A stretch of DNA of 64,000 bases from Alphaproteobacteria bacterium (GTDB lineage: Bacteria; Pseudomonadota; Alphaproteobacteria; Micropepsales; Micropepsaceae), in contig JAATGP010000004.1 in the NCBI GenBank assembly GCA_015654635.1, forward strand, positions 62,001 to 126,000. Reading direction: 5' to 3'. Under the pieces are notes generated by a model, which was given only the letters and a program-made list of their open reading frames with translations, did not search any database and had not been told where the DNA came from. A program made the translations under genes and the position numbers. This document shows positions 34,566 through 45,910 of the stretch, one piece after another (positions within the stretch are counted from its first letter, which is position 1; each line of letters begins with the position of its first letter).

Positions 34566-34952
34566 ATGGCGAAGAAAAAACCCTACGACTGCTCGAAGTG
34601 TCCGGGCTATTGCTGCTCGTATCACATCATCCCGGTGACCGAGAAAGACCTGAAGCGTCTGGCCGATCATTTCGGGCTCAGCGTCGAAGCGGCGAAGAAG
34701 AAGTTCGTCACCAAAGGCCGCCCCGAAGATAAAAAGGATGGGCCTTATAAGATCCGCCGTAAGGCCGACGAGCATTTCGGTAAGATCTGCCGCTTCTTCG
34801 ATCAGGAAAATCGCCGTTGCGGCGTCTATACGGCGCGCATGACGATCTGCCGGACCTATCCGTCGGGTCGCTGCGGCTATTACGAGTTTTTGAAGATCGA
34901 GCGCGCCACGCAAGACGACAAGGATTTGGTCGCGGGGACGTGGAACGACTGA
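34566..34952 (+). CDS. YkgJ-family cysteine cluster protein
   Basis: About 128 residues from ATG 34566. Cysteines are spaced as CSKCPGYCCSYH at the N-terminus, CRFFDQENRRCGVYTARMTICRTYPSGRCGYY near the C-terminus, the pattern of YkgJ/CxxCxxCC putative zinc- or iron-binding proteins of unknown function. Basic residues dominate the middle (KRLADHFGLSVEAAKKKFVTKG). It begins about 80 bp after purA and probably shares its transcript. A repeat element follows directly. Confidence 0.9.
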   Translation: MAKKKPYDCSKCPGYCCSYHIIPVTEKDLKRLADHFGLSVEAAKKKFVTKGRPEDKKDGPYKIRRKADEHFGKICRFFDQENRRCGVYTARMTICRTYPSGRCGYYEFLKIERATQDDKDLVAGTWND

Positions 34953-34959
34953 TCCAACC

Positions 34960-35130
34960 TGTCATTCCCGGCCAAGCGTCCTGAGCGAAAGTGATCGATA
35001 CGAGGGGAAGGGAACCCAGGTCGCGACAGTGGCACATCGATACAGAAGAAGTCGTGCCGATTCTTGAGATCAGCTCCGCCCAAACACCTGGGTCCCCTTC
35101 CCTCGCGCAACGCGCTCGCCGGAGATGACA
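34960..35130. repeat. long imperfect inverted repeat (class A), copy 1
   Basis: The element begins TGTCATTCCCGGC and ends GCCGGAGATGACA, near-complements. Internal arms (GAGGGGAAGGGAACCCAGG and CCTGGGTCCCCTTCCCTC) also pair, so the whole 171 bases could fold into a long hairpin. A related copy is at 48892-49076. It resembles the interspersed repeats common in alphaproteobacteria. Confidence 0.85.
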
Positions 35131-35204
35131 ATCAGCAAGTATTCGCCTGCGAGAAATCGCGCGAAGACTTTACGGTCCCCGCGTGCATCAAGGCGCCGCG
35201 ATGC

Positions 35205-35525
35205 TCAGGCCTCGGCCCAAAATGAGATTTTGAACGGCCCGTAGGGGTCGGCGCGATAGCCTCTTGTTGTCATGCATTGATAGAATGCATTGGCGTGACG
35301 CATATACTGGAAGCCATCGCTCCCCGTATAGTGAAAGCCATAGGGTGCCCCGACCCAATAAGCCGTTGTCGTTTGCCGCAGACAGGCGTTGCGGTCCTCG
35401 GAGAAGACCCACTCGCCCGCCCCAACCTTCGCGAAATTGAAATGAGCATGGTAGCGAGGGGCAGCGGTCGCTAGTCCTGTGGATAAGAGCGCTGCACAGC
35501 CGAGCAAGATCGCGAATTTCCGCAT
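35205..35525 (-). CDS. small secreted hypothetical protein
   Basis: A 106-residue protein with signal peptide (MRKFAILLGCAALLSTGLATAA) and a mature region rich in aromatics and Gly (PRYHAHFNFAKVGAGEWVFSEDRNACLRQTTTAYWVGAPYGFHYTGSDGFQYMRHANAFYQCMTTRGY). Two mature cysteines may form a disulfide. The pattern of a Cys near DRNACLRQ and another in FYQCMTTRGY recalls small periplasmic proteins with two paired helices, but I cannot name a family. GGAGGAATCCTC precedes the ATG. Confidence 0.7.
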   Translation of the reverse strand: MRKFAILLGCAALLSTGLATAAPRYHAHFNFAKVGAGEWVFSEDRNACLRQTTTAYWVGAPYGFHYTGSDGFQYMRHANAFYQCMTTRGYRADPYGPFKISFWAEA

Positions 35526-35688
35526 GAGGATTCCTCCTTAAACGGGCGTCACTCTACCATAGGTTTGATCAGACCAACCAGCCCGAATCCAGAAAGGGCA
35601 CTGCACTATGAGCAATGATCCAAAAACACTTGGTTCGGCCCCAAGATGGGCATTTTGCCGATCACACCTTCATAATGCGGGGTTTGCG

Positions 35689-36525
35689 TTACTTTTTCCC
35701 TGTCACCAGCATCGTGCCCGGCACCGGGCGGCCTTGCCAGTGGACCATGTGGTTGAGGGGGCCATGGCCTTTGCCGAGGCCGGGGGCTGAGGCAATCGCC
35801 GCTTGCACATATTCGCGCGCTTTGGCCACCGAGACCGAGAGCGGATAACCCTTGGCGAGACCGCAAGCGATGGCGGTGGCGAGTGTGCAGCCGGTACCGT
35901 GGGTGTGGCGGGGTTTCAGGCGCGGGAAACCGAAGATGTCTTCGCCATGCTGCCACACCAGCACATCATCGATGGTGGCTTTGGAAGAATGGCCGCCTTT
36001 GATCAGCGCTGCCGCAGCGCCCATGGCGCGGATTTTGTCCGCTGCGGCCCGGATCGATTTGCGGTCGCTGCCGACCATGCCGGTGAGGCGCTTGGCTTCG
36101 GGGATATTGGGCGTGACCACTGTGGCGAGCGGGATGAGCCGTTTGATCAACGTTTTTTCGGCGGCGGGGCTGAGCAAAGCGGCGCCGCTGGTGGAGAGCA
36201 GGATGGGATCGACCACCAGCGGAATTCCCGCCGCATAGTCCGCCAACGTCTCGGCCACCACGCGCACAATCGCGGCGTTGGCCAGCATGCCGGTCTTGAT
36301 GGCATCGGCGCCGATGTCTGTCAGGCAGGCGATGATCTGCTCGCGGACCCGTCTGGGCGACAAGGCATCGACCGCGGTGACGCCCTTGGTGTTTTGCACC
36401 GTGATGGCGGTGATCGCCGTCATGGCATAGACGCCAAAGGCCGAGGCGGTTTTGATATCGGCCTGGATGCCTGCCCCGCCGGACGGGTCCGATCCGGCGA
36501 TGATGAGCAGGCGCGGCATGGTCAT
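35689..36525 (-). CDS. thiD: hydroxymethylpyrimidine/phosphomethylpyrimidine kinase
   Basis: A 278-residue ribokinase-fold enzyme that phosphorylates HMP and HMP-P in thiamine synthesis. [39 protein letters not shown] is the N-terminal substrate region and [23 protein letters not shown] carries the anion hole and catalytic Asp-region of this family (with Cys in the usual GTGC). Its start codon overlaps the glmM stop (ATGA), so it is translated with glmM. Confidence 0.95.
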   Translation of the reverse strand: MTMPRLLIIAGSDPSGGAGIQADIKTASAFGVYAMTAITAITVQNTKGVTAVDALSPRRVREQIIACLTDIGADAIKTGMLANAAIVRVVAETLADYAAGIPLVVDPILLSTSGAALLSPAAEKTLIKRLIPLATVVTPNIPEAKRLTGMVGSDRKSIRAAADKIRAMGAAAALIKGGHSSKATIDDVLVWQHGEDIFGFPRLKPRHTHGTGCTLATAIACGLAKGYPLSVSVAKAREYVQAAIASAPGLGKGHGPLNHMVHWQGRPVPGTMLVTGKK

Positions 36526-37868
36526 GCCGAGGCGCTCAGCACAGCGGCGGCGATGTCGTTGACGATGGTCTGCACCAGATGTTCGTCTTCGCCTTCGGCC
36601 ATGATGCGGATCAAGGGCTCGGTGCCGGATTTGCGCACCAGCACACGGCCCGTGCCTTCCAATTTGGCGCGGCCAGCCGCAATGGATTTTTGCACGCCCG
36701 CATCGTCCAGCGGCGCGCCGGCCTTGAAGCGCACGTTCTTGAGGATTTGCGGCAAGGGCTCGAAGAGGTGGCAGGCTTCGGATGCGGGCTTGCCTTCCTG
36801 CGCGATGGTAGCCAGGACCTGCAGCGCGGCGATGAGGCCATCGCCCGTGGTGCAGAAATCGTTGAGCACGATATGGCCGGATTGCTCGCCGCCGACGTTG
36901 TAGCCGCCCTTGGCCATCTCCTCGATGACATAACGGTCGCCCACCGAGGCGCGCGCCAGCATCAGACTCATGGATTGAAGATACCGCTCCAGCCCGGCAT
37001 TCGACATCACCGTGCCGACCACACCGCCGCCGCGCAGCTTTTCGGATTTGCTCCAGCTCATGGCAATGAGGGCGAGGATCTGATCGCCATCGATGATGCG
37101 GCCGTGCTCATCGGAGAGCACCAAACGGTCGGCATCGCCATCGAGCGCGATACCGAGATCGGCGCGCACTTCGCGCACCTTGGCGCACATGGCTTCCGGC
37201 GCCGTCGAGCCGCATTCCAGATTGATGTTGATGCCATTGGGTTCGACCCCGATGGGGACGATCTCCGCCCCCAGCTCCCACAGCACGGCAGGGGCGACTT
37301 TATAGGCGGCACCATTGGCGCAATCGATCACCACACGCAGACCATCGAGGCGCAGCTTGCGCGGAAAGGTGGCTTTGACGAGTTCGATATAGCGCGCCGA
37401 AGCGTCATCAATGCGTTTGGCGCGGCCGATGCGCGAGGCGGGCGCGAGGCCGTTTTCAAGCCCGTTCATCATCAAGGATTCGATCTCGGTCTCGCGCTCA
37501 TCCGAGAGCTTGCGGCCATCGGGCCCGAAGAGCTTGATGCCGTTGTCGGTGTAGACGTTGTGGGACGCCGAAATCATCACCCCCAAATCGGCGCGCAAGG
37601 AGCGCGTCAGCATGGCGACGCCCGGCGTCGGCACCGGGCCGAACTGGAACACATCCATGCCCACCGAGGTGAAACCGGCCACCAGCGCATTCTCCACCAT
37701 ATAGCCGGAGAGGCGGGTATCCTTGCCGATGACGACGCGATTCCGATGCTCGCCGCGGGTGAAGATGCGCCCCGCCGCCATGCCGACCTTCATGGCGATT
37801 TCGGGGGTCATGGGATGGGCGTTGGCCTGACCACGAATGCCATCGGTGCCGAAGAATTTGCGCGCCAT
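36522..37868 (-). CDS. glmM: phosphoglucosamine mutase
   Basis: A 448-residue enzyme converting glucosamine-6-phosphate to glucosamine-1-phosphate for cell-wall precursor synthesis. [19 protein letters not shown] is the N-terminus, [21 protein letters not shown] contains the phosphoserine active site, and [17 protein letters not shown] binds the metal; [10 protein letters not shown] and [15 protein letters not shown] complete the fold. It lies 50 bp after a Sul-type folP and overlaps thiD. The folP-glmM order is the one also seen beside mobile sul2, where a glmM fragment follows sul2. Confidence 0.98.
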   Translation of the reverse strand: MARKFFGTDGIRGQANAHPMTPEIAMKVGMAAGRIFTRGEHRNRVVIGKDTRLSGYMVENALVAGFTSVGMDVFQFGPVPTPGVAMLTRSLRADLGVMISASHNVYTDNGIKLFGPDGRKLSDERETEIESLMMNGLENGLAPASRIGRAKRIDDASARYIELVKATFPRKLRLDGLRVVIDCANGAAYKVAPAVLWELGAEIVPIGVEPNGININLECGSTAPEAMCAKVREVRADLGIALDGDADRLVLSDEHGRIIDGDQILALIAMSWSKSEKLRGGGVVGTVMSNAGLERYLQSMSLMLARASVGDRYVIEEMAKGGYNVGGEQSGHIVLNDFCTTGDGLIAALQVLATIAQEGKPASEACHLFEPLPQILKNVRFKAGAPLDDAGVQKSIAAGRAKLEGTGRVLVRKSGTEPLIRIMAEGEDEHLVQTIVNDIAAAVLSASA

Positions 37869-37916
37869 ACCCGTTTTCCCTCACCAAGGCCGAATAATAC
37901 CAATACCGCCTAGAGC

Positions 37917-38720
37917 TTAAATTGCCGTTGGCGGACCGCCGCTTGCGGCAGCCCAGACGGCCAGACCGGCGGCCAAAGCCGCCACGTCGTGGGTGCGGAT
38001 ATAGTCCGCTCCTTGAGAAGTTGCAAAAACTTCGGCGGCCAGCGTGGCGGCGGGCAAAGCGCTGGGCAGGCGGGCGTTTCTGAGGAAGGATTTGCGCGAA
38101 ACCCCGATCAGCACCGGCAAGCCGAAGGCGCGCTTGAGGTCCGGGATGCGGCGCAGCATCTCGTAAGAGGCTTGCGGCTGCCTGCTGAGGAACATGCCCA
38201 TGCCGGGGTCGAGGATAAGGCGGGAGGAAGCGATTCTGGCGCGTTCAAAAGCTTCCAGCCGGGCGTCGAAGAAATCCACCACGCGCTGAAAGATGGTCTC
38301 GGGCGGGATGTCGGCGACGGTGGCGCGGCCTTCGGTTTGAACCGCATGCATGACAATAAGCTTGGCGCCGCTATCGGCCAGGCGCGGGTAAAGCTCCGGA
38401 TGGGCAAAGCCGTGGATGTCGTTGAGCACCGCGACCCCCTGATCCAGCGCCCAGGCCTGCACGGCTGGCGAGAAGCTGTCGATGGAGAGAGGGACGGCCT
38501 CGGCGTGCAGCGCCACCACCACCGGGGCGAGACGGGCGATCTCGGTCTGCGGGGATACGGCCTCAGCCTTGGGATTGGAGGCGGCGGCGCCAAGATCGAG
38601 GATGGCCGCGCCATCGGTCACAAGCTGACGGGCATGGGCGAGCGCGGCCTCGGCTTTGAGGAATTGCCCGCCGTCAGAGAAAGAGTCGGTGGTGATATTG
38701 ACGATGCCAAGGATATTCAT
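37917..38720 (-). CDS. folP: dihydropteroate synthase of the Sul type
   Basis: A 267-residue enzyme that joins DHPP and p-aminobenzoate in folate synthesis. The sequence departs from ordinary FolP and matches my memory of Sul1/Sul2: ILGIVNITTDSFSDGG, ILDLGAAASNPKAEAVSPQTEIARLAPV (where FolP has DIGGESTRPGA), LNDIHGFAHPELYPRLADSGAKLIVMH (Sul2: LNDIRGFPDAAFYPQLAKSSAKLVVMH) and RLILDPGMGMFLS...LPVLIGVSRKSFLR. The NDIxGF loop carries the Sul-type insertion near the pABA site that allows discrimination against sulfonamides. It is chromosomal and housekeeping, followed by glmM. Whether the host is naturally sulfonamide-resistant is an inference. Confidence 0.9.
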   Translation of the reverse strand: MNILGIVNITTDSFSDGGQFLKAEAALAHARQLVTDGAAILDLGAAASNPKAEAVSPQTEIARLAPVVVALHAEAVPLSIDSFSPAVQAWALDQGVAVLNDIHGFAHPELYPRLADSGAKLIVMHAVQTEGRATVADIPPETIFQRVVDFFDARLEAFERARIASSRLILDPGMGMFLSRQPQASYEMLRRIPDLKRAFGLPVLIGVSRKSFLRNARLPSALPAATLAAEVFATSQGADYIRTHDVAALAAGLAVWAAASGGPPTAI

Positions 38721-38727
38721 CCTTCAG

Positions 38728-38855
38728 CCTCCCCCTTGCGGCAGCGTACGAGCGAAAAATGCCGTGCATTTTTCGGGTGGGGGGAAGCCCCACCCGAAAG
38801 GTCCGCCCCCCACCCCAATTCGCTACGCGAATGGGACCTCCCCGCAAGGGGGAGG
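38728..38855. repeat. GC-rich inverted repeat (class B)
   Basis: CCTCCCCCTTGCGG (38728-38741) and CCGCAAGGGGGAGG (38842-38855) are exact complements. Between them lie GAAAAATG/CATTTTTC and GGGTGGGG/CCCCACCC hairpins. It resembles elements at 27777-27832 and 58483-58647. Confidence 0.85.
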
Positions 38856-38985
38856 TTAAGGGAGGGGTTTGTCTGTTCGCCGTGTGCTGTGAGCGCCATT
38901 TCGAAGTTTTAGAACGGACGGAGCAGAATCCAAAATAGCGACCCTTCTTTTCTGCCTCCCATTGGGGCACGCGGCAGCGCGGAAA

Positions 38986-39020
38986 AGCAAAAACCCCGAC
39001 CTTTTCGGGCCGGGGTTTGC
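38986..39020 (-). terminator. rho-independent terminator after ftsH
   Basis: On the minus strand AAACCCCGGCC and GGTCGGGGTTT form a stem with a short loop, followed by TTTGCTTTTCC. It lies about 25 bases after the ftsH stop codon. Confidence 0.75.
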
Positions 39021-39042
39021 AGATAGTTTCGCTGGGTTGGCG

Positions 39043-40965
<1,923 letters not shown>

Positions 40966-41126
40966 GGCGATCCTTTCTCCGGGGACCAAAAAGAGAGCAA
41001 TGATAGTCTATCGTATAGATAGGGCGATTTCCCGCCTTTGCCAGTTGCGAAAGGGTAAGGATTTTGAGCGCTGGCGTCTATCGTTTCGCAAATCAATAGA
41101 AGGGGGCGGAAAACCCCTCTGACGTA

Positions 41127-41154
41127 AGGGCCGATTATGGCCCCCGGCCCTTAA
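41127..41154 (-). terminator. hairpin at the tilS stop
   Basis: AAGGGCCG and CGGCCCTT pair across a 12-base loop, overlapping the tilS stop codon. It could end tilS transcription before the ftsH promoter region, but no T run follows. Confidence 0.45.
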
Positions 41155-42221
41155 GAGTTGGTTGGCGGTTTTGGCGGCTTGCGGGGTTTTTCTTGCTGAA
41201 CGGCCAAGGTCATAAGCCCAAAGACCCTAGCCTGTTTTGGCGCCGGGGCGATGCGGCAACCATGCAGGGTCCGCCCGCCCTGAAGGCCGCCCTCCGCCAC
41301 CGCGGCGAACAAAGATTGCAGCCGGTCAAACCGCGGGCGGTAGGGATTGCCGGATACCAGCATCAAAATCCCCGCCAGAGCCCGCAAAGCCAATTCCGGC
41401 GGGGCCTGGCCCAAGGCCAATGGGTCTATGAGAATGCCGTCAGCGTGAGGACGGCAGGCCCGCATCACCACGGCCTCCGCGGCAACCTCGAGCGCTGCCC
41501 GGGCCCGGGCCAGATGGCTGCAGGCTTCCACCAAGCGACCCGGCGTAAGCCCCAACGCCGCCAGCGCAGGCCACGCAGAGCGGATGCGCACCCGTGCAAA
41601 ACGGGTGTCGGCATTCATCGGATCGTCAATCCAGGGGTGGTTTTGAACAGCGAGGTATTCGCGCAACACCGCGCGAGAAAATGACAGCAAAGGGCGGGCG
41701 AGCTGCAGCCTCGCGAAATCCGGGTCCGGAAATGGAGCCAGCGGGCGCATGCCCGAAAGCCCATCCACACCGCTGCCGCGGGCGAGCCGCAGCAAAAAGG
41801 TCTCGGCCTGATCGTCTTCGGTATGGGCGACATAAAGGGCAGCGCGTTTCTTCCTGGCCATAGCCTCGCCCATCAAGCGGTAGCGCAAGGCACGGGCGGC
41901 GGCTTCAAGATTGTCAGACGACGGCAAGGCCGCCTCTTCGCGCAGAACAAAACCGCGTAGCCCGGCAGCCCGCGCCCAGGCCATTACCTTTCTGCCCTCT
42001 GCTTTGGCTTCCGGCCGCAAGCCGTGATCGACGCAAAAGACCAGCGGCGGCGGCAGGCCCTGCCCCTTGGCCCAATCGGCCAGCAGCAGCATCAGCGCCA
42101 GCGAGTCGCTGCCGCCCGAGACGCCAATGGCCGCTGGCCACGGCGCACCACACGCACTCATCGCCAGCGCAAAGCGCGCCCTTAAGCTTGCGTTATTTGG
42201 GGCAGAATTTTTCGCGGCCAT
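41151..42221 (-). CDS. tilS: tRNA(Ile)-lysidine synthase
   Basis: About 356 residues from ATG 42221; the ORF-track start at 42281 would overlap the upstream gene by about 90 bases, and ATG 42161 is also possible. PAAIGVSGGSDSLALMLLLADWAKGQGLPPPLVFCVDHGLRPEAKAEG contains the PP-loop (SGGSDS), and YVAHTEDDQAETFLLRLARGSGVDGLSGM is the second ATP-binding block. The enzyme makes lysidine at C34 of tRNA-Ile(CAU) to read AUA. A C-terminal substrate domain of about 130 residues follows. It overlaps the end of cpoB. Confidence 0.95.
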   Translation of the reverse strand: MAAKNSAPNNASLRARFALAMSACGAPWPAAIGVSGGSDSLALMLLLADWAKGQGLPPPLVFCVDHGLRPEAKAEGRKVMAWARAAGLRGFVLREEAALPSSDNLEAAARALRYRLMGEAMARKKRAALYVAHTEDDQAETFLLRLARGSGVDGLSGMRPLAPFPDPDFARLQLARPLLSFSRAVLREYLAVQNHPWIDDPMNADTRFARVRIRSAWPALAALGLTPGRLVEACSHLARARAALEVAAEAVVMRACRPHADGILIDPLALGQAPPELALRALAGILMLVSGNPYRPRFDRLQSLFAAVAEGGLQGGRTLHGCRIAPAPKQARVFGLMTLAVQQEKPRKPPKPPTNS

Positions 42222-43119
42222 TGGAGGCTTGGGTGAGGATGGCCGGCGGGGCTGCCTTGTATTTGCCTTTGATCGCGCCAAGCGTGAGACACCCTTCTTT
42301 TTTCTCGCCCAAACCGATGAGCGACAGACCGAGCTTCAACATACTCTCCGCGCCTTGCGGGCTGGTGGGATATTTCTTGATCTGCTCGGCAAAGGCCCCT
42401 GCGGCACTGGTGTAATCCTTTTGCACGTAGGAGATATTGCCCACCCAATAAATCGCCTGCGGCGCCAGCGGATCTTTCGGATTGGCATCGGCAAAGCCGC
42501 GGAAGGCGGCGCGCGCTTCATCATAGCGGGCGCGGGCGACGAGGTTCATCGCCTCATCATATTGCGAGCGCGCGCTATCGGCAGGCGGCGCGGCGGCGGG
42601 CAAGGTGCCGAGGCTGCCACCGCTGGGGGCGGCTTGGGCGGGCGCTGGCGCCGGGTCGGTGGAGGCTGCTTGCTGGGGACTGCCGTCACAGGATAGCCCC
42701 GGCTGCTGCCCCGCACCCGTAGCGGGGCCAGCGCCCATGATCTGTGCCGAGAGCGTGCAGAGCTTGTAATCAAAGTCTTTGCGCTGGGTCTCTAAGCGAT
42801 CCGTAAGCTGACGGACCTGGCCCTGCAGGCTTTCGCTGAGGCCGGTGGATTGGCGCAGCGCGTTTTCCAAATCCTGCACCCGCTGGCGCAGTTCGACGAT
42901 GGCCGCGTCCTGATCGTTCTCACGCTGCTCGGCTTTGAGGCGGGCGGCTTTTTCGTCGTCGCTTTCGCCGAACAGGCCGCGCACGGCAACCGCATGCGGT
43001 ATCGAAACGGTTGCGGCGGCGGCCGGGTGAGCGACCACAAGCAAAGCTGCCAAAGCAGTTCCCAATTTCCAATTCATTTGGCGCCAGTTCATTGCCATCA
43101 CACTGCCGTTATAAGCCAA
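42193..43119 (-). CDS. cpoB: CpoB/YbgF Tol-Pal accessory protein
   Basis: A 308-residue periplasmic protein (start uncertain; ATG 43098 and 43092 are possible). The signal peptide MNWKLGTALAALLVVAHPAAAA is followed by a coiled coil (AARLKAEQRENDQDAAIVELRQRVQDLENALRQSTGLSESLQGQVRQLTDRLE), a Pro/Ala linker, and C-terminal TPR repeats (YDEAMNLVARARYDEARAAFRGFADANPKDPLAPQAIYWVGNISYVQKDYTSAAGAFAEQIKKYPTS). It coordinates the Tol-Pal system with peptidoglycan synthesis at division. It follows pal after a terminator and so probably has its own promoter. Confidence 0.93.
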   Translation of the reverse strand: MAYNGSVMAMNWRQMNWKLGTALAALLVVAHPAAAATVSIPHAVAVRGLFGESDDEKAARLKAEQRENDQDAAIVELRQRVQDLENALRQSTGLSESLQGQVRQLTDRLETQRKDFDYKLCTLSAQIMGAGPATGAGQQPGLSCDGSPQQAASTDPAPAPAQAAPSGGSLGTLPAAAPPADSARSQYDEAMNLVARARYDEARAAFRGFADANPKDPLAPQAIYWVGNISYVQKDYTSAAGAFAEQIKKYPTSPQGAESMLKLGLSLIGLGEKKEGCLTLGAIKGKYKAAPPAILTQASNGREKFCPK

Positions 43120-43160
43120 AGCCGCCTCACGGAGAAATTACGCCTAAGACACTAGAGTGC

Positions 43161-43191
43161 AAAAACAAAGGGGCGCTGTCACCAGCGCCCC
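43161..43191 (-). terminator. rho-independent terminator after pal
   Basis: On the minus strand GGGGCGCTG and CAGCGCCCC form a stem with a 4-base loop, followed by TTTGTTTTT. It lies about 25 bases after the pal stop codon and separates the tol-pal transcript from cpoB. Confidence 0.9.
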
Positions 43192-43216
43192 TGACATCAG
43201 ATAGTCCCGAATGCGA

Positions 43217-43732
43217 TCAGGAATTCGCACCCGAAGCGATGACCGTCACGCCGCGGCGATTCTGCGCCCAGCAGGACTCGGTCGATTCCGAGCAGATCGG
43301 CTTTTCTTTGCCGTAGGAGACCGTATCGATGCGCGCCGACGAAACGCCGAGGCTGACGAGATATTCCTTCACGGCGTTGGCGCGCTTGGCACCAAGGGCG
43401 ATGTTGTATTCGCGGGTGCCGCGCTCATCGGCATTGCCTTCGACGGTCACTTTGATGCCGGGATATTTGGCGAGCCAGGCAGCCTGACGCTGCAGCGTCG
43501 CCTTATCGGCATCGAGGACGGAATACTGGTTGTATTCGAAGTGAACCGTGTCACCGACGTTGACGCGCAGATCTTCGGCGCTGCCGGGAATGATTTGCGA
43601 TGTCGGTGCGGGCGCCGGTGCTGCAACCGGAGCCGGCGCGGGCGGCGGCGGCGGCGGCTCTTTCGCGCAACCAACAACAAAGAGTGCAAGAACGGCGGCG
43701 GCCAGCTTCGGCCCGACAGCAAACTTCTTCAT
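43217..43732 (-). CDS. pal: peptidoglycan-associated lipoprotein
   Basis: A 171-residue outer-membrane lipoprotein. The signal ends in the lipobox VVGC (FVVGCAKEPP), a Pro/Ala linker follows, then the OmpA-like peptidoglycan-binding domain: VHFEYNQYSVLDADKATLQRQAAWLAKYPGIKVTVEGNADERGTREYNIALGAKRANAVKEYLVSLGV, with the Asp and Arg that bind diaminopimelate. A C-terminal Cys pair is present (CSESTESCW). It links the outer membrane to the wall and to TolB. Confidence 0.97.
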   Translation of the reverse strand: MKKFAVGPKLAAAVLALFVVGCAKEPPPPPPAPAPVAAPAPAPTSQIIPGSAEDLRVNVGDTVHFEYNQYSVLDADKATLQRQAAWLAKYPGIKVTVEGNADERGTREYNIALGAKRANAVKEYLVSLGVSSARIDTVSYGKEKPICSESTESCWAQNRRGVTVIASGANS

Positions 43733-43843
43733 AATAATCCCAACTCCTCAAGATGCGCGCGAGCCGGTTTTGAAAGCTCCGCGCCTAGATTTCGCACCTA
43801 CCCCTATACGCCCTCGGTCCAGGAGATTGTACGGATAATAGGG

Positions 43844-45148
43844 CTACTGGATCAAGGGCGACCATGCCGGATCGGAGGCATCCCCCGGTGTCGCAACACG
43901 CCGCAGATTGCGTCCGGTAACGTCCACCGACCAGATTTGCGAACCCCTGCCGCCACGGATGGTTCTGGTAAACATCAAAACGCGGCCATTCGGCGCCCAG
44001 GTGGGACCTTCATCCTCCCAACCATTGGACAAGATTCGTTCCCCCGAGCCATCCGGATGCATTACGGCGATGCCAAATTGCCCACCCGCCTGCTTGGTAA
44101 AGGCAATGAGATCGCCACGCGGGCTCCACACCGGCGTGCCGTTCTTGCCCTCACCGAAACTGATGCGGTGCTGGTTCGAACCATCGGCATTCATCACGTA
44201 AAGTTGTTGTGAACCGCCGCGGTCGGATTCAAACACGATCTGTTTTCCGTCCGGCGAAAACGACGGCGCGGTGTCGATCGCCGGATCGTAGGTCAGGCGC
44301 GTAGACTTGCGGGTTCGCAAATCCATCACATAAACGTCAGAATTGCCGGCGGTCTCCAACGTCATCGCCACCAGATTGCCGTCCGGCGAGAAACGCGGCG
44401 AGAACGTCATGGTGGGAAAATCGCCAAGCTTTTCGGAGCGCCCCGTTTCAAGATCGAATAACGTCACCCGCGGCTTACCGGTGATATAGGACATATAGGC
44501 GATCATCTGGGCGGTGGGATTAAAGCGCGGCGTCAGCACCAGATAGCTGTTGGTCAGAAAGCTCGGATTGGCACCATCTTCATCCATGATAGCGAGGCGT
44601 TTAACGCGCTTCAGCGGCGGGCCCGCTTCCGCAATGAAGACGATGCGGGTATCGAAATAACCCTTCTCGCCCGTGATGCGCTGATAGATGGCGTCCGAGA
44701 CCATATGAGCGATGCGCCGCCAATTGGTCGGCTGGGTGAAATACTGCAGCCCCAGCATCTGGCTTTCGCCATAGACATCCCAAAGCCGGAAATCGACCCG
44801 CAGGCGTCCGTCAGGCTGCATCGCGACCTGGCCGGTGACGAGACCCTGGGCGGTGATGACGCGCCAATTCTGAAAGTTCGGCGCGACGTTAATATTGCTG
44901 ATCTGATCGATATAGGATTTGGGATCGAGCGGCTTGAAAAGACCCGAGCGCTCCAGATCGGCGCGCACCACCTTGGCGATGTTCTGGCCGGCTGCGGCAT
45001 CGGCGGCGGCCGGGGCGACAAAATCGGGAATGGCAATCGGCAGCGGCTGGATATTGCCCTGATTGACGTCAACTTGCAGCGCCGCAGAAGCCGGCTGGCT
45101 GAGCGCCATGGCTGCGAGTGCGATCAGAACACTAGCGAATTTGCGCAT
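43844..45148 (-). CDS. tolB: Tol-Pal periplasmic protein TolB
   Basis: A 434-residue periplasmic protein with signal peptide ([16 protein letters not shown]). An N-terminal alpha/beta domain ([51 protein letters not shown]) is followed by a six-bladed beta-propeller with repeated SPDG phrases ([49 protein letters not shown]). It binds Pal and TolA. It lies 9 bp after tolA and 110 bp before pal. Confidence 0.97.
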   Translation of the reverse strand: MRKFASVLIALAAMALSQPASAALQVDVNQGNIQPLPIAIPDFVAPAAADAAAGQNIAKVVRADLERSGLFKPLDPKSYIDQISNINVAPNFQNWRVITAQGLVTGQVAMQPDGRLRVDFRLWDVYGESQMLGLQYFTQPTNWRRIAHMVSDAIYQRITGEKGYFDTRIVFIAEAGPPLKRVKRLAIMDEDGANPSFLTNSYLVLTPRFNPTAQMIAYMSYITGKPRVTLFDLETGRSEKLGDFPTMTFSPRFSPDGNLVAMTLETAGNSDVYVMDLRTRKSTRLTYDPAIDTAPSFSPDGKQIVFESDRGGSQQLYVMNADGSNQHRISFGEGKNGTPVWSPRGDLIAFTKQAGGQFGIAVMHPDGSGERILSNGWEDEGPTWAPNGRVLMFTRTIRGGRGSQIWSVDVTGRNLRRVATPGDASDPAWSPLIQ

Positions 45149-45157
45149 TGCTCTTCC

Positions 45158-45910
45158 TCATTGTTCCAGCTGGCGGGGATCGAAATTGACGATAAAATTG
45201 CGCCATTGAGCATATCTATCGGGCGGCAGGCGGTAAGGCGAACAGGTATAAATGGCGCGGCGCGCGGCACCGGCCGCTGCCGCCATGTAAGGATCGCTAG
45301 AAGCCGCCGAAGCGGACTCTGGTGCTAATTGCGGCGGCTGCGCGACAGTTCCATCGCGGTTCAGAAAAACTTCGTATTTGACGATCAGGCGCTCGGGATG
45401 CGGCGAGCCCGTCGGCGGGCTCCAGCAATGATAAATTTCGCTCATCAGGATCGAGGCGAGATCGGCGGTCATCGCCGTCTGGGCGCCGACGCCTTGGACG
45501 CTGCGCGTGGCCGTTTTGGCGGGCGTCTTTTTGGCCAGCAATTTCTGAATGTCGTTGATATCGAACTTTTCGGCCTCTTTGGGCTTTTCGGGCTTGGGTT
45601 GCGGCTTCACATCCGGTGCCAGCTCGAATTTCGGCGGTGCCGCTTCGGGGGTGGGCGGGGGTGCCACATCCCGCGGCGTCGGCGGCGGGGTGTTCTCCAC
45701 CGGCTTTTGCTCGATTGCTTGGGGCGCGATATTGGTCTTGTCGCTGATGGAGACGAGATCGACCGGCACGATGGGCGTGGAATCGACCGGCAGATCGATC
45801 TTCTTGGAAAACGACACGAACAGCGCCACGGCGAGCCCGACATGGAGCGCAACGGAAGCAACCACGCCAAGCCGCGGTGCGGCCCGCTCCGCTGTCGGCC
45901 TATTTCTCAT
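45158..45910 (-). CDS. tolA: Tol-Pal inner-membrane protein TolA
   Basis: A 250-residue protein: one N-terminal membrane helix (LGVVASVALHVGLAVALFVSF), a long Pro/Lys/Glu-rich stalk (PTPRDVAPPPTPEAAPPKFELAPDVKPQPKPEKPKEAEKFD) and a C-terminal domain (IYHCWSPPTGSPHPERLIVKYEVFLNRDGTVAQPPQ...AIYTCSPYRLPPDRYAQWRNFIVNFDP) of the TolA III type with two cysteines. It spans the periplasm from TolQR to TolB/Pal. Its start overlaps tolR by 11 bases. It is shorter than E. coli TolA, as is usual in alphaproteobacteria. Confidence 0.93.
   Translation of the reverse strand: MRNRPTAERAAPRLGVVASVALHVGLAVALFVSFSKKIDLPVDSTPIVPVDLVSISDKTNIAPQAIEQKPVENTPPPTPRDVAPPPTPEAAPPKFELAPDVKPQPKPEKPKEAEKFDINDIQKLLAKKTPAKTATRSVQGVGAQTAMTADLASILMSEIYHCWSPPTGSPHPERLIVKYEVFLNRDGTVAQPPQLAPESASAASSDPYMAAAAGAARRAIYTCSPYRLPPDRYAQWRNFIVNFDPRQLEQ

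Noticed and set aside
36579-37913. 444-residue plus-strand ORF antisense to glmM
   Set aside because: Antisense to a certain gene, same shadow composition.
40990-41150. Heat-shock (sigma-32) promoter for ftsH
   Set aside because: CCTATCT resembles a -10 of that type, but no matching -35 lies at the right distance, so it is not called.
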